Of a stretch of DNA of 64,000 bases, positions 10,720 to 21,184 are shown piece by piece. The position numbers were made by a program, and so were the translations under genes. Below the pieces are notes generated by a model, which saw nothing but the letters and a program-made list of their open reading frames with translations, was not told the origin of the DNA and did not search any database. Origin of the DNA: Corynespora cassiicola (lineage: Eukaryota; Ascomycota; Dothideomycetes; Pleosporales; Corynesporascaceae). Numbering within the stretch: the first letter of the stretch is position 1; each line of letters starts with the position of its first letter. The DNA lies in NCBI GenBank assembly GCA_022059125.1, contig JAEUWY010000001.1, positions 1,240,001 to 1,304,000 of the forward strand, written 5' to 3'.

Positions 10720-12818
10720 TTAGATAAGAACGAGACGTTTTACAGACAGATGCTTTCCCCAAATCTTCTCCCAGTCACTTTGATTATCCTCGGACAAAAA
10801 CCGACTTTCAGCCGTCCCGAGTCGCTGGTAATTACTGTCTTGTGAAACCTTTTGTAATACTAGACCATGTCCCCAACCCAGCTCCAAGAACACGAATTCC
10901 TTGCCCGCTTCAGCTGAGTTAGGATGATCTAACGAGATACTGAGTGTCTCGAGAGCACTAGAGGGACGCGGAGAGAGATGAGGTATTCTCAAAGTCCATC
11001 CACGGTCTCCAGGAGAGTCATTCCAGGTCATGAAACATTCGACACATCTAGCCCGGACACTCAATTCTACATTCTTCATCCAACCGAAAGGATTCGTTCC
11101 AATTGTCTCACCCGTGCATGAGAGAATTTGGAATTCCGGGCTGTAACTTCCCAACCTTTTAGCATACGTCGAGATTTGTATACAGTTGGAGCCTCCTAAA
11201 TATACAGATGCCCAGGACCAGGAAGGTGCGCCTGACTGCTTTTGCTCTTTTTTTAACTGCAGATTGTCGTCGGAATGCCACACTCTCTGCCAATTCAGCC
11301 CGACAGGTAGTATTCCCACCCACATACCAGCGAAATAATTCCCAAGAGAAGCACCCTTGAACTCTGATGCCAATCCTGAAAGTGCAGGTAAACGGTCGCT
11401 TTCGTTTGTCAAATGTAGCTTGGTATAGTTCTCAACTAAGTCGAGCCACAGTGATATTGCCGCCTGTTGCGTAATAACATCGAGACATGCCGCCGTGAAG
11501 CGTTCCTTAAGTTTGTAAGACATGGAAGTGATTGTAGTATTGGGATACTCGTGGTTCGTAGAAGCTGATCGTTCATGTGCGGGTCGGCCAAATTCCCCAC
11601 ATTCACATCGGACGATTTCTCTACACTCCCATACCAACTCTTCAGCATGGAAATGTAATGTTCTCGGCGCAAGAAGTCTTTCCTGAAATGCCCATGCTCG
11701 TGTCATCAAAGGGGCATCGAAATCTGAGCTGCCAATCAGATGGTTGTTGACGTTGAAAAATCGGCTATGTGCTAGGCGAAGAACAGGCCGAACGCGAAGA
11801 GTTTTGCCGTCTTGCTGAAAAGCATATGATCCTGTAGGGACGTGATGCTCATCTGCATTGGAAAAACGATTAATTGTTGTCCATCTTCCGGCGAAAAGAC
11901 TGTCGTGGGGGTTTGCATTTGCTGCAGCAGCAATGGTGAGTTGCGCATTGGCATACACTGATGCCATTTTTGCTGACTCTGACTCCCAGTCTTTTGGATC
12001 GTCTTGTATGATGCATAAGCTATCGATCCAGAGATACCTGGTTCCTAGGGCTCTGCAGAGCTGTATTATATCCTGGAACATGCGTGGAAATTGGTCCCAG
12101 GATATTCCGGCAAGATGCTGATGGAGGGACTGAGAGGTAGTTCTGAGATGTTTCCCAGGCGATCCCCAACAGTAGCTCAAAGCTACATATGATGCGGCGA
12201 CTCCGAATGTCTCTATTAGTCGAACACTTTCTCCCTCAACAGGCGGTAAAATCAGAACGCGACGCGGTAACTTGGGTGGATTTGAGGTCGCACAAAGAAG
12301 ATGCCGCATCTCACAGTTGCCCATCCACGACCGAGCTAATTCCATGACATGATCAAGACCTAAGTTCGTCGGTACGTCTTGTGGAACATGCTCAACTGAT
12401 ACAGTGAGAATGATCCTAACGTCTGCTGTATCGGTAATTACTTACCTGATTTCGGAAAATCGACCCATACTACAAAGTCCCGCGTCATTTGTGGATTACT
12501 GAACTGGAACGTATCCTCGTTCGTGTCTTTTCCAAAGGGGGTGGCGCGCAGTGTGAAATTCAGAACTGACTCGGAACTTACACGTGCAAAATAGAGACGG
12601 GATGCACTTGTGAAGAAAACAAAATCCTCAGGGGAGGTCGCATTATCTTTCAAGGTGGTGATGCAATTGCAGAAAAGAGTACATAGTTCGCAGCCATTTC
12701 GGGACCCTCGCTTCAGGTCGGAAACACTGACACCAACCAGGCTGGACCTGTGTTTTCGTACGCATAGATCGCATGAAACATATATACTCAGAGGTGCAAC
12801 GAGATCATCACTCATCAT
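10720..12818 (-). CDS. HET-domain (heterokaryon incompatibility) protein
   Basis: Fungal HET-domain protein, a family linked to nonself recognition and programmed cell death on hyphal fusion. Two exons: 12818-12446 and 12395-10720, with a 50-nt intron whose donor is GTAAGT; an alternative in-frame acceptor gives an 86-nt intron ending at 12360. The product is about 682 residues. The HET core is clear: YVALSYCWG, then TRYLWIDSLCIIQDD and YANAQLTIAAA, with a later TRAWAFQERLL. A cysteine-rich N-terminal stretch (CDLCVRKH...CELC) precedes it, as in many family members. The first ATG in frame is at 12818; an open frame extends to 12932 but begins with GTG. No partner domain such as NACHT or ankyrin is seen. 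A specific incompatibility role cannot be assigned. Confidence 0.88.
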
Positions 12819-13519
12819 GCTTCGGCGTTCATTGGTGTATCCAGGAAGTTGTGCGAAACCGATCAAGGACGAAGTGGGCGGGGAACGGCCTGGATTTTGT
12901 TCGGCCCAATCCTTCCAAGGTTGACGGTTCACGCTAAGCTACTTTAGGATAGCAAAAATGCCTAGCCTTTCCCAATCGGGTGTAAATGCATAGCGTTATA
13001 ACAATCCTCTTGGTAGGCAATCGGATCAGTTGATGATTCGATTGATAGGGCGACACGCAGATGGGTCAAAGCTATGAAGTGAAGTATTGGATTGTCAAGC
13101 CTCTTGGCTTCCGAGCGAGCTATTTATATTTAGTTGGTTGAGCTTGCCTATCGTAGGGTCCTACAACAGGCACGTTGGGTTTCCCCAACACCTCTCCTAT
13201 CTATTTGGTACATAAAGATTAATTTCTGAACCTGATTCGCTGATTTTTTAGGCGAGAAAACACTAATCTATGTCTCGAAGTTTGCTGTTAATAATAATTA
13301 CGGAAAGCAGAGGCTGTGTAAGTGGAAGCTTTTATTAACACCTCAATCAGTTTGTAAGTAACATTTATTTAAGAAGAAAACATCTTAAACATTAACAAAA
13401 TTGTTATGCGGCAGAAGAGATAGGGTAGTATACAGAAAGCCTATTTTAATCTACATTAACCTTGGCCAAATATTCATCCTCTCGTTCATTAGACACTGTC
13501 CCCCAGTAGTATCCAAGGT
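12819..13519. other. Intergenic, HET 5' to pectin lyase 3'
   Basis: About 700 bp, AT-rich especially from 13200 to 13480. It should contain the HET promoter next to 12818. The open frame from 12818 to 12932 lacks an ATG but could be an unspliced 5' exon. Confidence 0.5.
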
Positions 13520-14761
13520 TCAAATCTTTCCATATCCAGCCTTTGTGGGAATATCTTTGATGCTATCTGCGGACGCAGCTGTAGCTGCATTCTGGCCAGA
13601 AAAGGCCGAAAAGATGCTGGTGTCCGCATCGGTGAGAGCAGGGGAGCTTCCGTAAGCATTCAATTGGCAAGCGCGGCCAAGGGCTGCAGAGCATTGTGAG
13701 TTGAGAGTTGGATTAGGTGCTGCAAAGACTCTCGCTCCACTGGTGTTGGGATCCTTGGTCCTCAACACATTTTGGAAAACGTTGCCCTCAATGAGAATTT
13801 GGCCATTGCTACCAGCCTCGAAGGCATGTCCGGAGTTATCAAACCAATAGTTGTTGACTGCGTGGAGGACCGTATTTCCGGCGACCTTAGGAGAGCGACC
13901 AGAAGTACCGCGAATGTAGTTCCCTTTCATCGTGATTCTATCGCTGCTACCGGTGAAGTATATGGTCCAGTAGTGATGGTTGTCACAGGTGGCTGACCGA
14001 GTAGTTGCCCCATTGATGTCGCTGTTAGAGATGGTGACGCGTCCAGATGGGTTGGGGCCAAGAACAATGTGCTGACGGGCGATCAGATCGGTGGTGACAT
14101 GATCGATCCAGACAAGATCAGCTAGAAGTAGTCAGCTTCCTGATAGTGTAACCGAAACCCCATGTACTTACTATTATCTAGCGTAATGGCATCGCCTCCC
14201 CATACATAATTGGGGTTGATGTTGGTAATACGGATGTTTTGGATGATAACGTTCCTTGCGCCGGACACAATTCGCAAGCCTTTCCCACGGAGGACTCCTC
14301 TGTTACCGACACCAATGATACTCTTATTGGAGCCAACTGTCATCGCTAACACTCCAGCTTTGTCAAATGCGATTGCCTGGTCCGTGATGGGTGACCTCTC
14401 CACATCAATGCACCAGTTGTCCTTGTTGAGGGCTTTCTGGCAGAGACTACCTGTTCCCCATGGAGAGCACGCTGGTAGAGTATCGGTACCTTCAGAGCCG
14501 ATAAAGTTGTATTCTCGGTCGATGACAATGACACGTGCCACATTGTCGCGGAGGTAAGAAATCAACTCTGCATTAGTTGTAGGGCGTACAGGTGTAGCAT
14601 TGCCACCTCCAGTCACGCCTAGATCGTCTCAGCCTTGATCCTGATAATTTTTCAAAACATTATTTACCTCTAGCAAAGCCTTCAGCTGCGCCCGTAACGC
14701 TTTGGGCATAGAGTCCCGGGACAAGCGTTGCCAACGCAGTTGCGAGAATGGTGTACTTCAT
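13520..14761 (-). CDS. Secreted pectin lyase (PL1)
   Basis: Polysaccharide lyase family 1, pectin lyase type (EC 4.2.2.10): beta-eliminative cutting of methyl-esterified homogalacturonan outside the cell. Three exons (14761-14668, 14618-14172, 14121-13520) with introns of 49 and 50 nt give 380 residues. The short first exon encodes a signal peptide (about 1-19, [19 protein letters not shown]). The mature protein shows the family order: [60 protein letters not shown], a CDNHHYW stretch, [15 protein letters not shown] and [16 protein letters not shown]. Wording matches fungal pectin lyases rather than calcium-dependent pectate lyases. Together with the GH7 enzyme it indicates a plant-wall-degrading lifestyle. 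Confidence 0.93.
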
Positions 14762-17687
14762 ATCGAAGAAATCGAAGGAATAGAAAACGATAAAAGAAGT
14801 GATAGGCTTCGGTATGGGAAGGAAGATGTCTAGACGATCTCCTTTTATACTTGTCGGGCCTGTGAATATAGATCTCCTCTACGAAATAGAACGTTCGAGG
14901 CACCACCCACCTCCGATGCAATCCGGCGACTTATTCTAGGTGTGCCGAGATTTGCACGTTTATTTTCTTCCATTTAGATTGCCATATATGAATACGACAA
15001 TCCAAAAAACCACCGCAGAAATACCGTAGTGGGTGCATTTTTGAGCCTCAGGAAGGGAGCATGGTCCAGAACCTGACCTAGAACAGCTTGGCAAAATTCG
15101 TGGCACTAACCTGCGCGTGGTACAAACAAGCCATACGAAGAATCTTGGAGGCAAATAGAAGCTTTTGCCCTGCCAGAAATAATCGTACCAATCTTAGGAA
15201 AAATATGATACAGTAGAGACTAAACTAGACCAGCATGTGTTTCGGTCCTTACCGATGCTGCAGTATTCTGCAATATCAGGTCAGCACCCTTTCTATATAA
15301 AATTGTTTTCGAGCAGCTAGAAAAGTATTTCCCTTCTCTTGCGATGAAAATGATAAAAAGTCAAAAGAATGTTTGAGTGCTTCAGTTGCTATTCACGTAT
15401 TCTACACAATCGTCTCCAGAAGGCCCATAGTTGGATTTGAGTCCTATGCTGTTGCAGCTGAATTTGTATCAAGGAAAGAGATGGAAACCGGTGAAAATCA
15501 GAAAGTGTTCCTGCTTGTGGATCAATATGGTTATAGTGCTCATGTTCAGTCTGTAGATCCATCACGATGGGGTATAATCAGCGAAACTATATGCGAACTA
15601 ATCCGAGGAAATATCGCGCCCTTTTGATATGACACATAAATGTCTTAGTATCGGCATTTCAATCTTCACGGTAACAGTATCTATTCATGGCGTGATGCAT
15701 TTGATTATCTTTCGCCTCTCTTTCGTATATGACCGGATAGTCTGCATCTTGGCCCAAGTGTCACTACCGGAGTTACTGATCATAGCCACCTAGTAGCCCG
15801 TATTGGCACTTATACGCCGGTCCCAGACCGGGGCTTCCTTGTATTCTCAAAAAAGCCAGTCCATTCCATCGGCGTTTCCGTCACTAACTCGATTATTCGC
15901 CAAGTAAAGCTACTGAGTTTGCTAAACATTCATCCACTATGTGCATGCATTCTCGACCTAACCGTTCTTTAAAAATCGCACACACTTGATCTCAAACTGA
16001 AGCCGTTGCTTAATATTGAACAAACTGCGGTCCCAGCGATAACTTGAGACGTATGAGGTTGGCATATATTAGCGCCCAGCTTGACCTGGATCACCAGTTT
16101 CAGGCATTTCAATCAAAGCTTCCTGTAACCAAGATATATATCACTAGTGATGAGGGCAACTGCTCTGCAAGCCTTGAAGTCAGTATTCCCGGAAGACCCG
16201 GAATGCCATTGTCACATCGGCGTATGCTTGTCTTGATTTAACCCTTCTAGGCGCTTTTGCGAAGTGGGTCGGTCCGTTGATTGTCCGATGCTAGGAAAAT
16301 CGTACGTCCACCATCGACTGTGTCATTAAACCCCAATCACAGAGACGAATCTCAATACCTGGATGTACCAAAATGTCAATTGAATCCATTCATAGATGGC
16401 TTGTCATTCAAAAGAGTCGTAGAATATACTTTCTTGACCTATAAAAATCTTATCAAGCATCAACGTCATTCCCTTCACACACTGCAAACTAGCACGGCCT
16501 ATATACTAGATAGATTAAATTCGTTCTTCGCGGGTCGCCCTCATCTTCCAAAGAGCGAGATTTAGGTTAGCGTGTTTCCTGTTTTAGCCAAATTCCGAGC
16601 CTATCGGCCCCAATTCGGCAACCTTCCGTTTTTGTAAATTAATGAAGAACATTCAAAGCCTGCTTGAATGGATACTGGAGCGCGGCCACGTATCGTAACA
16701 GATCTATAGCACCTTTTTGGGGACAGATACAGAATACGCCCCGATCTACTCCCATGTGCACAACCAATTTCGCCCATGCATCTTTCGGACCGGTATTTTG
16801 TTTGACCATGTTAGTCTAGAACCTCGCTACCAAAGTAGCACGCCTCCTTTGTCAAATAACTCGGCCCATTGAACGCCTCGTTCTACGAACTCCCTTTATT
16901 ATATTGCAACCTACGACTAAAATGGTGAAACTCGCCAAGATGCCAAGATGCATGCATTGGATTGAGCATTAGCTTGCGGTCACCTCCAGAGCTATTACAG
17001 GAGGCGGAGTCGTTGAATGCATACCATACACAACTGCCCTCCCAGACTTTGATGAGGCTACGAGCAATTTATAAAAATCCAAAATCCAAACCGCATTGCA
17101 CAACTCAACCCGAAACATGCATGGTGAATTTTTTTTCTTTGGTAAACATGTGAAAATAAGCACCAGTACTTCCATAGACAGAAGATTCATTCTTCTAGCT
17201 CTTTCAGGTGTTGGCTCTTAGTAAGTTTCGATTTGTAAACAATCTAGAAGCTTTTCAGTGCAATCTGAGCTAAATTGAACCAGACGCTGGCCAGGGCTCA
17301 CGGAGAAAGAGAGCGGCAGTATCTGCAGTGAAAACTGTGAGTCTGTCTACTCCGAGTTTGCATAGATATAGTAAGCTTTTTAGTTAGTATCTAGGCTGTC
17401 CATTCATGTTATGTTTATGGTATCAGAACGTTAAATGCGATCTATTTGCAAAGATTATAGAGAGTAATTTATTTAGAGTTACTAATTATATCACATGTAA
17501 GTTGGGACTGTAATTCGACGATTTAATGGCCTATTGTAAGCAAAAAGTTTCAATATTGCAAGCGACCCAAATAGTTATTAACTAAGACTAAGGCATCTGC
17601 ACACGATAATTGTATCTAGTCTAATCACGAAAGCCTTTCACGGTGCCTTAAAGCTGGCTATCTAAAATATCTCGAGCTTGAAGCCAA
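14762..17687. other. Gene-poor AT-rich stretch, about 2.9 kb
   Basis: Holds the pectin lyase promoter next to 14761 and otherwise nothing I can support. The longest frames (plus 15373-15627, 84 codons; plus 16281-16565, 94 codons) have no recognisable domain and no good splice partners. Repeat-induced mutation of an old element is possible but needs an index calculation. Confidence 0.5.
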
Positions 17688-19388
17688 TTAGAGAGGAAGT
17701 ATCTTATCATGCCTGCGCTTAAAAAGAACACGACCTTCTGGATTCGCGACAAGTTCAGTCCCAAAAAACAGATCTTTGGGCCTAGAATCACCAACCATTT
17801 TCCAGTCATAGTTCATCAGCAGAAAACAAAGGGCCACTTTGCTCTCATTGGCAGCAAAGAATCGTCCAGGACAAGCGTGCAAGCCATGTCCGAAGCCAGT
17901 ATGGTCGGTACTTGTCGTGACGAGTTGACCTTTAGTTTCCCCACCTGTAGTTAGACGCATCTGGTAGAAACGGTCGCCAACCCAGTGATCTGGCTGCTTG
18001 TATATGCTTGGATCACGCATTCTGTCGTGTGCGACCATGATACGAGCACCTTTGGGAATAACTGTCCCATCTGACAAAGGCACCTTTTTCCTGGCAATCC
18101 GAGCCATGTTTCCTGGATTCGTTGGCATTAGATAAATATATCTTTGAAGTAAGAAGTAATGACATACCGAAGTCAGGCATGTGAAGCCTCTGGGTTTCCT
18201 TGAGCACGCTATCCATGAGTTTGAGGCTGTAAAGCGACGACTTTTTCCATCCCCCCTCTCCTACCACCTTTCGGATCTCCTCTCTGAGGCGATCAATATA
18301 CTCAGGGTGTTCAATCAGGTCGTACATGGTATGTGTGACAAGTTCAGTCGTTGTGTGAATCGCGGCCAAGGCAAGACCGAGTTGGTTGACTACATTATCC
18401 ATAGGCCGTCCATTGGCAACTTCGTCGAACCAAGCTATAGCATCGGCTGTCTTCGCTGCTTTAGCAGAATTCTGCCTTCGCTTCTCCACCACAGGCTCCA
18501 GAAGCTCCCGCGCACGCTTCACCTGTGCGCGGATCTTTCGGGTCTCAGGAAGAAACCAATGGACGATGTTAGTCAAAGACCGTGGCCACTGTCGCAGGGC
18601 GCGTGCGGCCATGAAAACATCTACAGCATATTGAGGTGTCAAGGAAAGCCACTCTTCGTTGCGGCAGAGTTCGATTCCACTGAAAACACGAGAAGAGATA
18701 CGAGCGACAAAGTAAAGAAGTTTTGGCTTCAAAAAAAGTTCAGAAAAATCTATTGCACATTAACAGAATACCAGAATGGAGAATAGGGATTAATATTACT
18801 CTCAGATTCGCCGAGAACATCATGCAATGCGAGCCCAGCCTCTTCTGCGAGATCTGGGGTGATGAAATTCAGGGATTGGGTTAGTTTCTTGGTGATAACT
18901 TCCTGAGCAATACTGTTGGAGACCTCATAGAAGGGGTCGAATCCGGGAAGGTGCCCGTAGAATTGCTGATTCGGGTTATTAGCCGAAACAAAGTTTCAAA
19001 GATTTCTTCATACCTCAACAGCTGCGTCAGAAAAACTTAGATGGGGGTTGTTTCTGATTTCATCTGCAAATCGACCGGGTAAAACAATTTGAGGTCCAAT
19101 CGGGGTTACGACTTGAAATACCCCCTTACACTGCTCACCGTAAATTGGAGAAATAGGAATGGGTGTCTTTCGTACCATTTGGAGACCCTTCATTACTATG
19201 TCACGCCCATTCTTTGAAAAGGCCTCTTTGGCTGTGCTGAGCTTGAAGATGAGTTTATCGTCAACTCCCACGGACTGTATGTTTGGATAAAGGCGTTTTC
19301 GAAAAATGAAAAGATAGCCCAGAGAGAACGTAACGATGAGGCCAAGAAAAGAGCCAAAGTTTGGACTTTCCTCTATTTGAGCGAGCAT
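17688..19388 (-). CDS. Cytochrome P450 (ent-kaurene oxidase-like)
   Basis: Complete microsomal P450 monooxygenase. Four exons: 19388-19014, 18965-18800, 18749-18168 and 18112-17688; introns of 48, 50 and 55 nt; 515 residues. An N-terminal membrane anchor lies at about 13-30, followed by a basic stop-transfer stretch. The I-helix segment LALAAIHTTTELV carries the oxygen-activation threonines. KETQR is the K-helix ExxR. FGHGLHACPGR is the haem loop, with Cys455 as thiolate ligand. The TTTELVTHT wording and the start of the haem loop resemble fungal CYP503/ent-kaurene-oxidase-type enzymes, suggesting a terpenoid or other hydrophobic substrate; this is inference. It is divergent from a short-chain dehydrogenase across a 793-bp shared promoter, next to a pathway-type regulator. 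Confidence 0.9.
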
Positions 19389-19642
19389 AGTGGAGTGGTT
19401 TTTTTTTTTTTTTGGAAATTTGACTGAGATGCAGTTTGATAACTATCCAATGTCCATTACTCTATGACTATTTATACTTGAAGTATGTGTCGCTCCGGAT
19501 AGCGGATTTTTGGGGCCGCGAAAACGGAATCCAAAGTGTCCGAAAATGCCGTAGTAGAGTTGAGGCTCTTCTTTACACTCGGAAACTAGAGATACGCCTC
19601 ATCCGGATCGACGTTGCGTTAGTTTAGAGTCTGATCTTCGGG

Positions 19643-19718
19643 TAATCCCACATGTCGGTTCAATCCCACCTATCCCACATTGCGGGACATTCCCACAACT
19701 CGGATAATTCCCACATGT
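19643..19718. repeat. Cluster of five TCCCAC(A) words in the P450/SDR promoter
   Basis: Within 76 bp the words ATCCCACATGT, ATCCCACC, ATCCCACATT, TTCCCACAA and TTCCCACATGT follow each other. The third copy forms a near-palindrome with the sequence just after it (TCCCACA-T-TGCGGGA). Spacing is roughly 10-18 bp. Such clustering in a shared promoter suggests a binding-site array; the protein is unknown. Confidence 0.6.
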
Positions 19719-20087
19719 AGAACCTATCAGACTAAGGTATCGGGCATGCGTCTAAGCTGCGACTTTTGAGACCTTATCGCTGAATATCCAGCATAATTTC
19801 TATTTTACCATTTCCGTGCATGTAAAGCCGTGACCCTTGAGCGTCCGAGATCACTGAAATATATCCAGTTCTGCCATTTTAAAAGCTTGTATCTATTGAT
19901 TGTTTGAGACAACCATCATATCCTCACAGTTCACGATGCAACTTGAGATGTTCAGGGATAAATTCGGGTTTCTAATCATGGTTATCTTGCATGACTTACC
20001 ATGTATGGTAGCTCTAAGCCAATGGTCACTGAGACGCTAGTCTATACGCTCGTCACTCTTTGTCATGCAGTCAATTTAAAGGACGTC

Positions 20088-20101
20088 CCAGCTCCTGGTT
20101 T
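20088..20101. promoter_or_regulatory. CCAG-N3-CTGG palindrome upstream of the SDR
   Basis: CCAGCTCCTGGTTT, whose first 11 bases form the hyphenated palindrome CCAG-CTC-CTGG, ends 80 bp before the SDR start. The identical 14-mer occurs at 21068-21081 before the transcription factor gene. Candidate operator for the neighbouring C2H2/Zn2Cys6 protein. Confidence 0.5.
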
Positions 20102-20181
20102 TTCTTCCCCAAAACTTATTCTCAATTCTCTTTTCGTTTCCATTCAACTGAACAACAAAACAAAATCTGCTACCTTCCAAT

Positions 20182-20952
20182 ATGAGAGGGCTTCAGGGCA
20201 TGCGAGTCATTGTAGCTGGAGGAGCTGCAGGGATTGGGGCCGCCGTTGCTCGTCGACTCTTTGAAGAAGGGTCGAGAATAGTGATCGGAGACATCGATAT
20301 TAAAGGAGCAGAGAAAATCTCAAATGAGCTTTCGGCAAGAGAATCTGGCCGCGTAGTGCCATGTTTATTCGATTTAGGAGCTGAAGAATCCATCAACGCT
20401 TTGGTTAAGAAGTGCGTCGACACGTATGGTGGAGTTGATGGACTTGTTAACATGGCAGCAATGGTTAAAAGCGACATCCTCAAAAGAGACATCGAAATTC
20501 TTCAAATGGACCCTTTGATTTGGAAGATGGCAATGGAGGTGAACGTTCTCGGGTTTGGCACGGCTATCAAAGCCACTCTTCCTCACATGATTGGCCAGAA
20601 TCGTGGGGCAATCGTCAACATCTCCTCCGCAGCTGCAGCCCTGGGTCTGCCATATATCCCTGCATATGCCTCGTCAAAAGCTGCGATCAATGCATTGACC
20701 AGGCATACTGCGACGACCTATGGGACCAAAGGAGTGCGCGTCAATGGTGTCGCCTTTGGAATGATTGCAACTGAGTCAGTAAAACGCAACAATAGCCAAG
20801 AAGCCGTAGAAGAGGGCAACATGAATTCTCTTGGAAGGATTGGTCTCCCAGATGAAGCTGCTGCTCTGGTATGCTATCTTCTCTCTGACGACGCGTCCTT
20901 CGTCACAGGACAGACTTGGAGTTGCTGTGGAGGGAAGCAACTCAGAGACTAG
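20182..20952 (+). CDS. Short-chain dehydrogenase/reductase
   Basis: Classical SDR of 256 residues in one exon: an NAD(P)(H)-dependent alcohol dehydrogenase or ketoreductase with cytosolic sequence character. The Rossmann glycine motif reads GGAAGIG (13-19), with the usual leading Thr replaced. DID near 37-39, with an acidic residue after strand beta-2, favours NAD(H). NMAA (90-93) stands for NNAG. Catalytic residues are Ser148 or Ser149, Tyr162 and Lys166 in YASSK. The C-terminal DDASFVTGQT segment is typical for the family. The first ATG was chosen; a second Met lies six residues in. It probably oxidises or reduces a product of the adjacent P450, given the shared promoter, but the substrate is unknown. 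Confidence 0.9.
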   Translation: MRGLQGMRVIVAGGAAGIGAAVARRLFEEGSRIVIGDIDIKGAEKISNELSARESGRVVPCLFDLGAEESINALVKKCVDTYGGVDGLVNMAAMVKSDILKRDIEILQMDPLIWKMAMEVNVLGFGTAIKATLPHMIGQNRGAIVNISSAAAALGLPYIPAYASSKAAINALTRHTATTYGTKGVRVNGVAFGMIATESVKRNNSQEAVEEGNMNSLGRIGLPDEAAALVCYLLSDDASFVTGQTWSCCGGKQLRD

Positions 20953-21067
20953 CTTTTTCGTTACAATTTCCGGGGAAACTATAAAATCCAGAAAGTCAAC
21001 CAATTCAATTGATATTGTTTCCTATTTGCTTCACTATGATTCCACCAGTTTCGCTGCTGGACATTGG

Positions 21068-21081
21068 CCAGCTCCTGGTTT
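21068..21081. promoter_or_regulatory. Second CCAG-N3-CTGG copy, upstream of the regulator gene
   Basis: Identical to the 14-mer at 20088-20101 and placed 103 bp before the ATG of the transcription factor gene, in the 232-bp gap after the SDR. It would fit autoregulation of the factor together with control of the SDR. Confidence 0.5.
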
Positions 21082-21184
21082 CTAGAATCGGGCCTTTTCG
21101 GCATCTTATCGGCACAAGATAGCCCTGTGGCTTGATGTCATCCTTCGAACCCCTTGTTCTTGCAGTCACATTCATTGTCCTCCT

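Larger units (their letters stand above)
19389..20181. promoter_or_regulatory. Divergent promoter between P450 and SDR
   Basis: This 793-bp region separates the P450 start codon from that of the SDR. A poly(T) run on the plus strand lies close to the P450 start. CCGGAT words, which have the CGG core bound by Zn2Cys6 proteins, occur at about 19493 and 19599. A block of TCCCAC words and a 14-bp palindrome are listed separately. No coding frame is supported inside. Confidence 0.6.
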
